A DNA stretch of 64,000 bases, from assembly GCA_963827605.1 (NCBI GenBank), contig CAWHBK010000004.1:620001-684000 (forward strand), in the 5' to 3' direction. This document shows positions 54,139 to 62,886 of this stretch, piece by piece. Source of the DNA: DSYU01 sp963827605 (GTDB taxonomy: Bacteria; Chloroflexota; Anaerolineae; Anaerolineales; Anaerolineaceae). Made by a program: the position numbers and the translations under genes. Below the pieces are notes generated by a model that did no database searches, was not told the origin of the DNA, and worked only from the letters and a program-made list of their open reading frames with translations. The stretch's first letter is position 1, and every line of letters begins with the position of its first letter.

Positions 54139-55426
54139 ATGCGATTGAATTACAGCAAGACCTTCCTGCTCGGTTTTGGTTTCTTTGCTTCTAGTTTAAT
54201 GTGGGCTACCTATAATGCATTTGTGCCCTTGTTTCTTGCCAACAAGTTCGACCTGGATGTCCGCTGGATCGGCTTTTTTATGACCCTGGACAACATCGCC
54301 GCATTGTTTATTCAACCTCCCGTAGGAGCCTGGTCGGACCGGCTGCGCACACCGATCGGCCGGCGGATGCCGTTTATTTTGATAGGCGCTCCAATCGCGG
54401 CTGGCGCGTTCAGCCTGATCCCGCTTGCCAGCGTTTTGCCGCTTTTCTCCGCTTGCACCATTTCAATGCTGCTGAGCATGGCGCTCTGGCGTACCCCGGT
54501 CGTGGCCCTGATGCCCGACATTACCCCCTCGAAGTTCCGCTCGCAGGCGAACGGGATTATCAATCTTATGGGCGGGCTGGGCGCGATCATCGCCACTTTA
54601 GGCGGAGCCGTGTTATTCAAGATTGAACCCGGCTTATCCCTTCTGGCTGGGCGCGGTTCTTTCGATCATCGCGGTGGTTCTGCTGTTCATCGTCATTAAA
54701 GAGCCGAAGGTGTTTGAAACCACCTCGGAGGAGCGGCCCAATCTCTGGAAAGCCTTTATCACAATCATTGAGGAAAAAGACAAAAGCGCGCTGCGTATCC
54801 TCTCAGCTATTTTCTTCTGGTTTGTGGCTTACAATGCGATTGAAGCTTTCTTTACCCTTTACGCGCAGAATCACCTGGGCCTCGAAGGCGGCAGCGGCGC
54901 GCAGCTGCTGGGTCATCTCTCGGTGATCTTCGTTCTGTTTGCTCTGCCCGCCGGCTATATTGGTGCGAGAGCGGGCCGGCGCCGGACGATCATGACTGGG
55001 ATTGTTTTGATGGGTTCGCTGATGCTGTTGATGTATGTGCTGCCAAAGGAAATGCTGACGATCCCAATTGCCAAAGTATTCGGCCTGGGGCAGGTGTACT
55101 CGATCAGCTTTATCCTGATGCTGGCGGGCGCTTCCTGGGCGCTGATCAATGTCAATTCCCTCCCGATGGTGGTGGATATGACGGACGATATGCGCATCGG
55201 GACATACACCGGGCTGTATTATTTATTCTCGACCCTCGCGGCAATCGCCGGGCCAAACATCAACAGCTGGATCATCGCTTTGACCGGGAATAACTACGGG
55301 CTGGTGATGGTGGTCGGGCCAATCTTTATGGCGCTGGCGCTGGCGATGATGCTTGGAGTACGGCGAGGCGAGGCAAAAGGAAGCAAGGAGATAGGAAAGC
55401 TAAAGCCGGCTGCCATAGAAGTTTAA
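54139..55426 (+). CDS. MFS transporter (SLC45/GPH-like), frameshifted
   Basis: AGGAGG precedes ATG 54139. The first frame encodes helices 1-5 (SLMWATYNAFVPLFLANKF, loop SDRLRTPIGRRMPFIL, PDITPSKFRSQANG) and then runs out after GAVLFKI. The second frame resumes with LNPAYPFWLGAVLSIIAVVLLFIV and carries helices 6-12. The junction is near 54620, and the total span is one base over a multiple of three, so a single inserted base is likely. The loop GRRMPFIL and the length (about 429) resemble sucrose/sugar cation symporters. The substrate is unknown. It lies 46 bp after trmD. Confidence 0.82.
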
Positions 55427-55467
55427 AAGAAAGACAAGGATGCCTTGATACGAGAAACATGGTCAAC

Positions 55468-55500
55468 AAAAAAATCCCCGCCTAGCGCGGGGATTTTTTT
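55468..55500. terminator. Bidirectional terminator between MFS gene and STAND operon
   Basis: A7TCCCCGC (55468-55481) pairs exactly with GCGGGGAT7 (55487-55500) around a 5-nt loop; a classic two-way intrinsic terminator. Confidence 0.95.
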
Positions 55501-55511
55501 AAAGTCAAGTC

Positions 55512-58500
55512 TTATTTCACCACCGGGCAGCTGTCCGATTGCGCGCCACTGGGGAGGAGGAATTTGGCCTTCTCTTCGGCAGTCAGGTTGCGCCCGGCAA
55601 TCTGGCAGGCGCGGGCAATCCACGCATTCATGTCCACTATCCACTCACGCACTTCTCCCTGGCTGGATACCGACACCAGGTACTCCTGGCCATCTTGCGC
55701 GTTTTTACGGAACAAAAGGCCGGTGACTTCACCGTTGGTGCGTTCGACAAATTCCCCGATCGGACCACGAGATGAGGCTTCCCACAACGCAATCCGGCCA
55801 TCCTGAAAGCCAGCCGCCAGCAGGTTTTGCTCGGGGCTAAAGGCCAGGCTGGTGACTACCAAGGTCACATTTTTCAGGCTGAGACCTTCGGTGACGGCCT
55901 GGTCAACCTTGCCTGTTTTAAGGTCATAGAAGACGATCTTGCCAGCGTTGTTACCAATCGCCAACGTCTGGTTATCGGGACTAAAAGCCAGGCTGGCCAC
56001 GATTCCGAACGTGATACTTTCGAGATCCTTGCTCAGTTCCACGGGTTGGTTACTGCTCATATCCCACAGGACAATCTGGCCACAGGACTGCCCCGATGCG
56101 CAGGCGGCGGCTGCAAGCAGCTTTCCGTCCGCGCTCATGGTCAGGCTGCGGATCGACCCGCTAGAGACTTTGATGGGGTCGCGAACCGGGCTGCCGGTGG
56201 ACGGGTCAACAAATGAGACTTGCCCGTCCGTGCCGCCCAGCGTCACCACCGGCTGTCCATTCATCAAGGCCATCTCCAGGCTAGAATGCGGCGCTTTCTG
56301 TACAACCGGTTTGTCCGCGCCTTCGATGACTGTCTCAATATTAATGGCGCCCACAGTGCGAGCAAAATTCAATTTGCCATTCTTGTCCTGCAACAGGCTT
56401 TGCATCCCCCCGCCGCTCATGTTCAGTAACGGGCGGCTGAGCGACTCCACCGGCTCGAACTTCCACAATATAACCGCGTTATCGTAGCCGGCTGTCGCAA
56501 ACAGATTCCCTTGCGGATGAAAAGCCACGGCTGAGACGGGCTGCGAGTGACCCTGCAGCTGGTAATTTAGTTTTTGCAGCGTCTCCGCGTCCCACAGGCC
56601 AAACCAGCTGCTTTTGTCATTCACACCCACGGCCAGGAAACGGCCATCCGGGCTAAGCGCCAGGCTAATGACAATCGGGGTAGTCTTGTTATTGGTCTGG
56701 AGGAGGATCTTATGCGCAGCGACGTCCCACTGGACCAGACGCTGATCCACGCCGCCAGAAACGAGGCGCTGTCCATCCGGGTACCACGCCAGGCCAGTAA
56801 TCTCGCCGGCGTGGGCGCGCTGCACTTCCATTAAGGTGGTAAAGCGCGGCGCGTCCAGCACCTGGATTGTGCCACCTTGACTGCCCACTGCCAGCCGCTT
56901 ACCATCTGGCGACCAGGCCATGATAATACAAGCATTTGACCCGCAGTCTCCGGTGCTGTCCACCTGGCCCGTTTTATAGTTATACAAAAATAGTAAGCCC
57001 TTATGGGATACCGGGTCCCTATCAGTACCAACCGCCAGAAGGTCTCCACCAGGTTGAAAAGCTACGAACAGCACGCTTGAATATTCGTAACGGAAGGGGC
57101 GGAATAAACTGACACTCCCCGTGGCCCTGTTCCAGATGCGAACTTCACCATCCCCACCCGCGCGGGCCAACAGATTACCCGTTGAATCGAAGGAAGCAGC
57201 GTACATAGGAGCTTCGGATTCAAAGTTGGCGGGCACTTTCGCGGCGCGGCCTTCGCCAGAAACATTCCACAGGTCCACATGGCCAATACTACTGGCTGCC
57301 ACGACAGAACCATCCGGGCTAAAAGCGAGGTTATAGGGCTTGGATTGTACGCGCCAGGGAAAACCTACCGGGCTGACGCGGCTTTCCAGGCCGCGCTGAA
57401 TACCGGTCAGCAAACCGCGCTGCGACTGCCAATCGCCGGAAACCTTGACTGCCTGGATGGACAGCAGCAGGCTAAGATCGAGTTTGTTGTTGCGGAAGTA
57501 ATCGGATAAGGAAGAGAGCCGGGCGCCCTGCGCCTGGTTCAAGGCCACCTGAGCTACCGCTTCCGCAATACGGGCAGCATCGCGCTCATCCACAGCCCGC
57601 GTGCTGGCGACTTCCGCCTGATCTTTGGCCGCCTCCGCGGTTTTACGGGCCGACTCGGCCGCCTGGCGCAAACCAGCTTCAAGTGCGCTGGCCGTCTCAG
57701 CGCGGTGGCGCTGTTCTGCCTCCAACTGGCTCGCCTCCTCAGCCGTCGAACGCTGGAGGTTGGCCTGGGTGCTGGCTACGTTGGCGGTAACCCTTTGAAC
57801 ATTGGCCACGACAGCGCTCTCACTGGCCTTTCGTGACTGCGATAAGGAAAATATCGTCAGGGCGGATAGTACAACCAGCAGAAGGCCAAAGAAGATGATC
57901 ACTGCCCGCTGGCGTTGTTTTTGGCGCTGGTCAGCAGCCGACTGGCTGGCTTCAATGAACTTCTTTTCTTTGTCACTCAAATCATCCGGGTGATCGCGCA
58001 GCAGCACCAACGCGCCCTGAAGCTGGCGGCCATCATACAACCGCGAGACATCCTGGCCTGATTCGAACCAGGCCTGCGCCGCGATCTCAACCGGGCGAGA
58101 GTTTTTGTCATGCCATTCCCGGTTGGATTGCAGAATGGGACCCACAAAGCGGTCATGGGAAAGCTCGTACCAGGTATTCTCCCCGCGAATTTCAGCGCGG
58201 ATGATAAAGCGGTCCTGCAAGGTTTTCACCACCGAATTGGGCAGATCATTGGGCGGCGCGCCGGTACTCTGTTTCCCCTGGCGGACGGAACTGCGCGTCT
58301 CCGTCTCAGTAATTAATTCTTGCGAAAACCAATTGCGCAGCTGGCGCTCGCGGACATCCGGGTACTGCCGCATTACTTCGTGGAGCGACTGGACATAATA
58401 ATTGGCCAGCGCCGTGCTGATGAACTGCGCCAGGTCCTTGCCCCTGGCCAGGCTGAGCAGATCTTCGGTGGTTATGTTTTCACCCGGCCGGCTGCGCAGC

Positions 58501-59435
58501 TCTTCCCAGAGCTGGAAACAAACTACCTGAAGCTGGACGGGTTCGATAAACTGGCCAGGCTTATATGCCGGGGCATTGTTTTGATCCTTTCCAACATTGA
58601 TCAGGCTTAAAGTCTTAACCAGTTCTTCGGTCGCGTCATCCTCAAAGGGACGCAGTTTTTCAACCGGGCGGCGGACAGCATCCAGGGCGGCAAAGTAGCC
58701 CATGCGCTGCATATAAAAACGCGCCCGCAGCTTACCGGGCAGCAGTTCCGCGTATGGGTCAAGTGAAGCAATATAGTCTTCGCGGATGGAGAATACCACC
58801 CAAAGATAGGGATCTGCCTGCAAGGCCTCGCTGATCTGCTGGAAAAATGGGGCGCGCTGGCTCCACGCGCCCGGGTTGGTGGTAAAAATCTCCTCAAACT
58901 GGTCGATGATCAACGCCAGCGGCTGCACCCCACCAATCGTCTGAGGCGCGTCAATGAGCAGCTTATGGGTCTCCGCAGCAGACACAGAGCCGCTGGAGTC
59001 CGGCCCGGCTTCCGGCGCCTCAATATCCATATTGGCCAGGTAATCGGCCAGGGTAATGTGTATAAGACTATGCGCATCAGGCAAATTGCCCCCCGCGCCA
59101 TGTTCGCTGCGCTCAAAACTAAGCAGCAGATTGTAGGTAAAAATATTATCCGCCTGGGCGCCTTCGGCAGACTGCCCGCTCACCCGCCCTGTCAGAACTT
59201 TGAAGTTGCGATCGGTGAGGCCGGGAACCAGGCGCGCGTTGATGAGCGAGCTCTTCCCCGCCCCAGACTGCGCGTAGAACAATACCAGGCGCTCCGCGAT
59301 GATTAACGGAATGAGCTGGTTCGCCTCCTGCTCGCGGCCAAAGAAACGGTCTCGTTCGTCCGAGGTAAACGGCCTGGGACCGACGTAGGGTTGGGCAAGG
59401 GTCTGCTGCTCTGAGGCTATGCTTTGCTGCGTCAT
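55512..59435 (-). CDS. STAND NTPase with membrane helix, coiled coil and WD40 propellers
   Basis: ATG 59435 overlaps the SIR2 stop (ATGA) and gives 1307 residues. Layout: lead with PYVGPRPFTSDERDRFFGRE; nucleotide-binding domain with Walker A AQSGAGKSSL (55-64), Walker B LALIIDQFEE (173-182) and sensor FSIRED (215-220); a winged-helix-like region ending YELSHDRFVGPIL (about 423-435); one membrane helix (511-531); an Ala/Glu/Arg coiled coil (535-640); then WD40 repeats (about 695-1260, for example YNLAFSPDGSVVAAS, LAWYPDGQRLVSGG, VAFHPQGNLFATAGYD). This is the nSTAND1-type ATPase, which oligomerises on sensing a trigger. The helix would separate NTPase from propeller across the membrane. It is the last gene of the CHAT-SIR2-STAND operon. 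Catalytic residues look intact. Confidence 0.9.
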   Translation of the reverse strand: MTQQSIASEQQTLAQPYVGPRPFTSDERDRFFGREQEANQLIPLIIAERLVLFYAQSGAGKSSLINARLVPGLTDRNFKVLTGRVSGQSAEGAQADNIFTYNLLLSFERSEHGAGGNLPDAHSLIHITLADYLANMDIEAPEAGPDSSGSVSAAETHKLLIDAPQTIGGVQPLALIIDQFEEIFTTNPGAWSQRAPFFQQISEALQADPYLWVVFSIREDYIASLDPYAELLPGKLRARFYMQRMGYFAALDAVRRPVEKLRPFEDDATEELVKTLSLINVGKDQNNAPAYKPGQFIEPVQLQVVCFQLWEELRSRPGENITTEDLLSLARGKDLAQFISTALANYYVQSLHEVMRQYPDVRERQLRNWFSQELITETETRSSVRQGKQSTGAPPNDLPNSVVKTLQDRFIIRAEIRGENTWYELSHDRFVGPILQSNREWHDKNSRPVEIAAQAWFESGQDVSRLYDGRQLQGALVLLRDHPDDLSDKEKKFIEASQSAADQRQKQRQRAVIIFFGLLLVVLSALTIFSLSQSRKASESAVVANVQRVTANVASTQANLQRSTAEEASQLEAEQRHRAETASALEAGLRQAAESARKTAEAAKDQAEVASTRAVDERDAARIAEAVAQVALNQAQGARLSSLSDYFRNNKLDLSLLLSIQAVKVSGDWQSQRGLLTGIQRGLESRVSPVGFPWRVQSKPYNLAFSPDGSVVAASSIGHVDLWNVSGEGRAAKVPANFESEAPMYAASFDSTGNLLARAGGDGEVRIWNRATGSVSLFRPFRYEYSSVLFVAFQPGGDLLAVGTDRDPVSHKGLLFLYNYKTGQVDSTGDCGSNACIIMAWSPDGKRLAVGSQGGTIQVLDAPRFTTLMEVQRAHAGEITGLAWYPDGQRLVSGGVDQRLVQWDVAAHKILLQTNNKTTPIVISLALSPDGRFLAVGVNDKSSWFGLWDAETLQKLNYQLQGHSQPVSAVAFHPQGNLFATAGYDNAVILWKFEPVESLSRPLLNMSGGGMQSLLQDKNGKLNFARTVGAINIETVIEGADKPVVQKAPHSSLEMALMNGQPVVTLGGTDGQVSFVDPSTGSPVRDPIKVSSGSIRSLTMSADGKLLAAAACASGQSCGQIVLWDMSSNQPVELSKDLESITFGIVASLAFSPDNQTLAIGNNAGKIVFYDLKTGKVDQAVTEGLSLKNVTLVVTSLAFSPEQNLLAAGFQDGRIALWEASSRGPIGEFVERTNGEVTGLLFRKNAQDGQEYLVSVSSQGEVREWIVDMNAWIARACQIAGRNLTAEEKAKFLLPSGAQSDSCPVVK

Positions 59436-60619
59436 CTTTGCCTCCGGACGCGCCATTCTTTTTGTAATGCACCCAGAAAACCACTCGGGGCGCTCCAGCG
59501 GATCTCAAAGGACATAGGGTTGAAATAGTCCTGCAAATACTTCTGCGCCTGTTCCAGATACTGGCGGCTGGTTTGCCCACCCGGCAGCACATACTGGTCG
59601 CTGAGCGAAAGCTGGATGATCGTATTCAGGAAGGCAGCATTTTTCTTTTCGCCTGAAAAAATCAGCCCGCGGAAAAGCGTGCGAAAATCCCAGTCGGGCA
59701 AGCGGTAGCCGAGCAGCATCTGCCAGGAAACCGCCAGCGCGCTTTGCAGATAGGCTGGGATGATCGAGCGGCTGGTGCCGCGGTCGAGGGTAATCTCGAC
59801 CAGGAAATCAAAAAAATCATCCTCGCTAAGGACCATGGAGAGCGGGTAGCGATCGAGACCGTACAGGTGATATACCAGCGGTTTTTGCGGAGATGGTTCA
59901 AAAGTTTCCAGGGTTTTATGCTCTTCGCGCAGCTGCGGAATTGGGCCAGACCAGAAACAGACCTGTGTGATCGGCTGCTTGCCCATCGCAATGAGCGCGC
60001 GTTCGAGAACATCATGGTAACAGGTAGTGATGTAGATCGGCAGCGGCAGGCTCGCCAGAATGCTCAATGGATCGGCGGAGCCCGGTCCGAAATTCAATAA
60101 TGACAGCTCCTGGACGGCCAGATCGGTAAAGCTGTATTCAGAAAGGCCGTCGCGTAGTTCAGCGATACGGTCCGGGTTTATCCCGGTCTGTGAGGCATAA
60201 CTGAGCAGCGCGTTTTTAAGAAAATTGAGATACTCCTCTTTCGCATCCATGGGCGAACGGGACTTGGAGCGGACGTATTGGGCAACGTGGGGCAGGCTGT
60301 GGCTTTCCGTCAGCGGATAGGTGACTTCGCTGGCCCAGGCCATCGACAACACGTTGGATACGCTCAACTTTATTTCCGGCTCTTCACCCTCTTTTGCAGC
60401 TTCATCCGCGCCGAGCGCGGGAACCGCCTCGGAAACCGCTTCTTCGCCCAGCACTTTGCTAAAAACCAGGTCATAAATCATCCCATTACTCAAAATAGGG
60501 ATCACCTGACCATTGCTCACGCGATTGACCAGGTTATTCCAAAACCGGTCTTCGTCGCTTTCCGGGGCCAGGGGCTGGCTCAAAAACATTTTTACATTCT
60601 GCCCGCGCTTCATTCCCAT
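59432..60619 (-). CDS. SIR2-like domain protein (putative NAD-binding effector)
   Basis: ATG 60619 follows AGGAGAGG; a TTG at 60637 is less likely. The 395-residue protein matches the SIR2-like family found in defence and conflict systems: glycine-poor first loop VIPILSNGM (39-46), PIYITTCYHDVLERAL (194-209, where TTNYD is usual), PLVYHLYGLDRYPLSMVLSEDDFFDF (247-272, carrying the His that replaces the sirtuin base) and GYRLPDWDFRTLF (304-316). Relatives act as NADases that deplete NAD on activation. The Asn of TTNYD is replaced by Cys198-199 context (TTC), so activity may be altered. Its stop overlaps the STAND start and it lies 14 nt after the CHAT gene. Confidence 0.82.
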   Translation of the reverse strand: MGMKRGQNVKMFLSQPLAPESDEDRFWNNLVNRVSNGQVIPILSNGMIYDLVFSKVLGEEAVSEAVPALGADEAAKEGEEPEIKLSVSNVLSMAWASEVTYPLTESHSLPHVAQYVRSKSRSPMDAKEEYLNFLKNALLSYASQTGINPDRIAELRDGLSEYSFTDLAVQELSLLNFGPGSADPLSILASLPLPIYITTCYHDVLERALIAMGKQPITQVCFWSGPIPQLREEHKTLETFEPSPQKPLVYHLYGLDRYPLSMVLSEDDFFDFLVEITLDRGTSRSIIPAYLQSALAVSWQMLLGYRLPDWDFRTLFRGLIFSGEKKNAAFLNTIIQLSLSDQYVLPGGQTSRQYLEQAQKYLQDYFNPMSFEIRWSAPSGFLGALQKEWRVRRQR

Positions 60620-60633
60620 AAGGGTACCTCTCC

Positions 60634-62508
60634 TCAAGATGATGCTGCGATTGCCACCCGAAACCCATGCCGCTTGCGCGGTGGGCCTGATTTGTTTGGA
60701 TCAAAACCCCCTCGGAAGGTACAGGTCATCTCCGCAAGGGAATCGCTAAAGCCGCCGCGGAACACGCGGCGCACGATTGCACTGGCCTTGGGATCATTGC
60801 GCCCATCCTCGGCCCAGGGATAAACAAAACGGGGCGCGGCGGAACTTTCTCCCCACAGAGAAACCGTCCATTCGCGCACGTTGCCCACCATATCATAGAC
60901 GCCGAAATCATTCTGAGCCGGGAAAGCATCCACCGCGACCACCTGGCGCGGGTCCGGGTTGCAGCGTTCGAGCTGCCATTCATTCCCCCACGGATACAAT
61001 GCACCATCCACACCCCGGGCGGCTTTCTCCCACTGCGCCTCGGTTGGCAGGGAATACTGGCGGCCAGTAGTCTGACTTAGCCATTCACAGTACGCCATGG
61101 CCTGGTACCAGGTAACGCCAATCACCGGATAGTTCAACCGGTCGGGGGCCGGAGTTTGTCCGTCCCAGCCAGATTCGGGATTCACCAGCGTGTTGGTCTG
61201 GCGAACGAACTCGAAGAATTGGCGGTTGGTTACCGGATATTGGCCAATGCGGTAGCCAGGCAGGTCAACCGGGTGGCAGGGTTTCTCCCAATCCCCCACC
61301 CCATCGCCGCTATCGCGGCCCATTTGGAAAACACCGGCGGGGATGTAAACCGTTTCGGGTTCAAATGCCAGCCGGGGAATGGAGCGCGCCAGCACTGGCG
61401 GCTGCATCAGTTGATTATCGCGCAGCCGGCTGAACAGGACCGGCATCCACCAGCCATCCTCATCCCGCACCTGGCCGCGGGCAGCGGCCAGAGCGCGGTC
61501 GATCTGACCATCCTTACCCAATTCCGTAAAGAAGGTGGGCAGAAACCGGTCGATGGTGGGGAAGGAAACGCTGCCGCGCATGGCCAATACTGCCGGGATG
61601 CCACACTGCGCGAGCTGCGGCCCCAATGCCTGCAGGACGCCGGAGGGCGAGGCGCCGACCGATCCGGCGCTCTCACAGGAAACCAGCACCGCCAGCAGCG
61701 GCAAGGAGCGCAAAGCCTGCAGCTCGCGGATCAGGCGCTCAACCGGAACCGATTCACCCCTGCCGTCCGGCTTTTCCAATAAAACGGAGGATCCCGCGCT
61801 GCGGTTAATGTAGCCATGCGCTACCAGATATAAGATATCCACACTTTTTGAAGGAGCATCTGCACCGGAAGACGCTCCGCGCAGCCCATTCAACAATCCC
61901 GCCAGCGTGGCCTGTCCAGCGCCCACCAAAGGGATCACCTCGGCATTTACCAGGCCTTTACGCGCGCGTTCCAGCTCGACCAGCGGATCAATGGGGGCGA
62001 ACTGAAGCGGGTCCAGGTTGCTGGGGCTGGAAACAACCACCAGCGCGCGCAAGCGCGCCGTTTCCGGTGGAGTGAAAGACTGTACGTTGGCGCTGCTAAG
62101 GAAGCGAGAGAAGGGCACATTTTCGTCGGCGCTCAAGCGGGTGCGGCGGTTTGGGTCAGGGTCGATCAGCGTTTCCCAAAGCAGTTCATGCAGTTCACTG
62201 GCGGTGGGGTCAAAATACAAACGCAGGCGGAGGGGTACGTTCCGCGCGGCGGCAAGCACCCGAGCCTGTCCAAAGGCAGCCCGGGCAGACGGATCAGCAA
62301 AAACCATTTCAGACAGCCGCAGCCCATACGCCAGCGGGTCTGCATGCAAGGCAAGCAGGGCAGCAAAATCGATGCTGACCAAAACCGGGGTATTGAGGCC
62401 CAGGTTGCTTTCTTGCGGGCTGCCCGGCTGCCAAAAACGGCAGCGCAGCGAATAATGCCCTGGCTCAACCTGGTAAAAACCTAATTCCAGCTCCGCGCAA
62501 CCGGTCAT
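60634..62508 (-). CDS. CHAT protease fused to FGE-like domain
   Basis: First gene of the operon; GAGGGG precedes ATG 62508; 624 residues. Residues 1-125 form an uncharacterised beta-rich head (LYFDPTASELHELLWETL). Residues about 150-365 are a CHAT caspase-like domain: His231 in YLVAHGYINR and Cys278 in AVLVSCESAGS form the dyad, followed by CGIPAVLAMRGSVS. Residues 385-624 are a formylglycine-generating-enzyme-like (sulfatase-modifying factor) domain: FQMGRDSGDG, YPVTNRQFFEF, PVIGVTWYQAMAYCEWLS, LPTEAQWEKAARG, DMVGNVREW, FRGGFSDS and HGFRVA. The paired catalytic cysteines of true FGE are not both evident (only Cys596 near the end), so it may be a binding module. CHAT proteases cut partner proteins when activated; here the target is unknown. 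Confidence 0.88.
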   Translation of the reverse strand: MTGCAELELGFYQVEPGHYSLRCRFWQPGSPQESNLGLNTPVLVSIDFAALLALHADPLAYGLRLSEMVFADPSARAAFGQARVLAAARNVPLRLRLYFDPTASELHELLWETLIDPDPNRRTRLSADENVPFSRFLSSANVQSFTPPETARLRALVVVSSPSNLDPLQFAPIDPLVELERARKGLVNAEVIPLVGAGQATLAGLLNGLRGASSGADAPSKSVDILYLVAHGYINRSAGSSVLLEKPDGRGESVPVERLIRELQALRSLPLLAVLVSCESAGSVGASPSGVLQALGPQLAQCGIPAVLAMRGSVSFPTIDRFLPTFFTELGKDGQIDRALAAARGQVRDEDGWWMPVLFSRLRDNQLMQPPVLARSIPRLAFEPETVYIPAGVFQMGRDSGDGVGDWEKPCHPVDLPGYRIGQYPVTNRQFFEFVRQTNTLVNPESGWDGQTPAPDRLNYPVIGVTWYQAMAYCEWLSQTTGRQYSLPTEAQWEKAARGVDGALYPWGNEWQLERCNPDPRQVVAVDAFPAQNDFGVYDMVGNVREWTVSLWGESSAAPRFVYPWAEDGRNDPKASAIVRRVFRGGFSDSLAEMTCTFRGGFDPNKSGPPRKRHGFRVAIAASS

Positions 62509-62589
62509 CTACCCCTCACCTGTCCAAAAATAAAAACGCATGTTGAAAATGCCTGTTTCTCGGAAAATAGGAACCATCCAATCAATACG

Positions 62590-62619
62590 ATTATACAGAC
62601 ACAAATACGATGTTTACAA
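62590..62619 (-). promoter_or_regulatory. Promoter of CHAT-SIR2-STAND operon
   Basis: On the minus strand TTGTAA (complement of 62614-62619), an 18-nt spacer and consensus TATAAT (complement of 62590-62595). The start would be near 62583, leaving a leader of about 75 nt. Confidence 0.65.
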
Positions 62620-62777
62620 CTTTAAAACGATCGTCAGCTTGGCTTTTGAGGGTTCGAGTATCAATATAGACTATTTTGAACAAAAAGCATATCATTCATA
62701 ACGGATTGGGTGGAAAAATTATACCCTGAAGGGGTATGAAAGTTATCGGATATATGACAAACAACCACCCAATCTTC
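62620..62777. other. AT-rich divergent control region
   Basis: Part of the 378-bp gap (62509-62886) between the STAND operon and the BMP lipoprotein gene. No gene is present. It holds AT-rich sequence between the two divergent promoters. I looked for a purine riboswitch ahead of the BMP gene and saw none. Confidence 0.4.
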
Positions 62778-62806
62778 TTGTCACAGGTTAAAAACGAGGT
62801 TATACT
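62778..62806 (+). promoter_or_regulatory. Promoter of the BMP-family lipoprotein gene
   Basis: TTGTCA (62778-62783), 17-nt spacer, TATACT (62801-62806). About 75 nt of leader precede the ATG at 62887, with ACAGGAGAAG as ribosome site. Confidence 0.65.
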
Positions 62807-62886
62807 AAGGTTGTAACCCGGGAGGGGAGTACGAAAACTATCCCTGGTTCACACCCTCTCTCTATATACAAAGACAGGAGAAGAAA

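Noticed and set aside
62777..62886. Purine or other riboswitch ahead of the BMP lipoprotein gene
   Set aside because: No conserved aptamer core is recognisable and the leader is too short for a standard aptamer plus expression platform.
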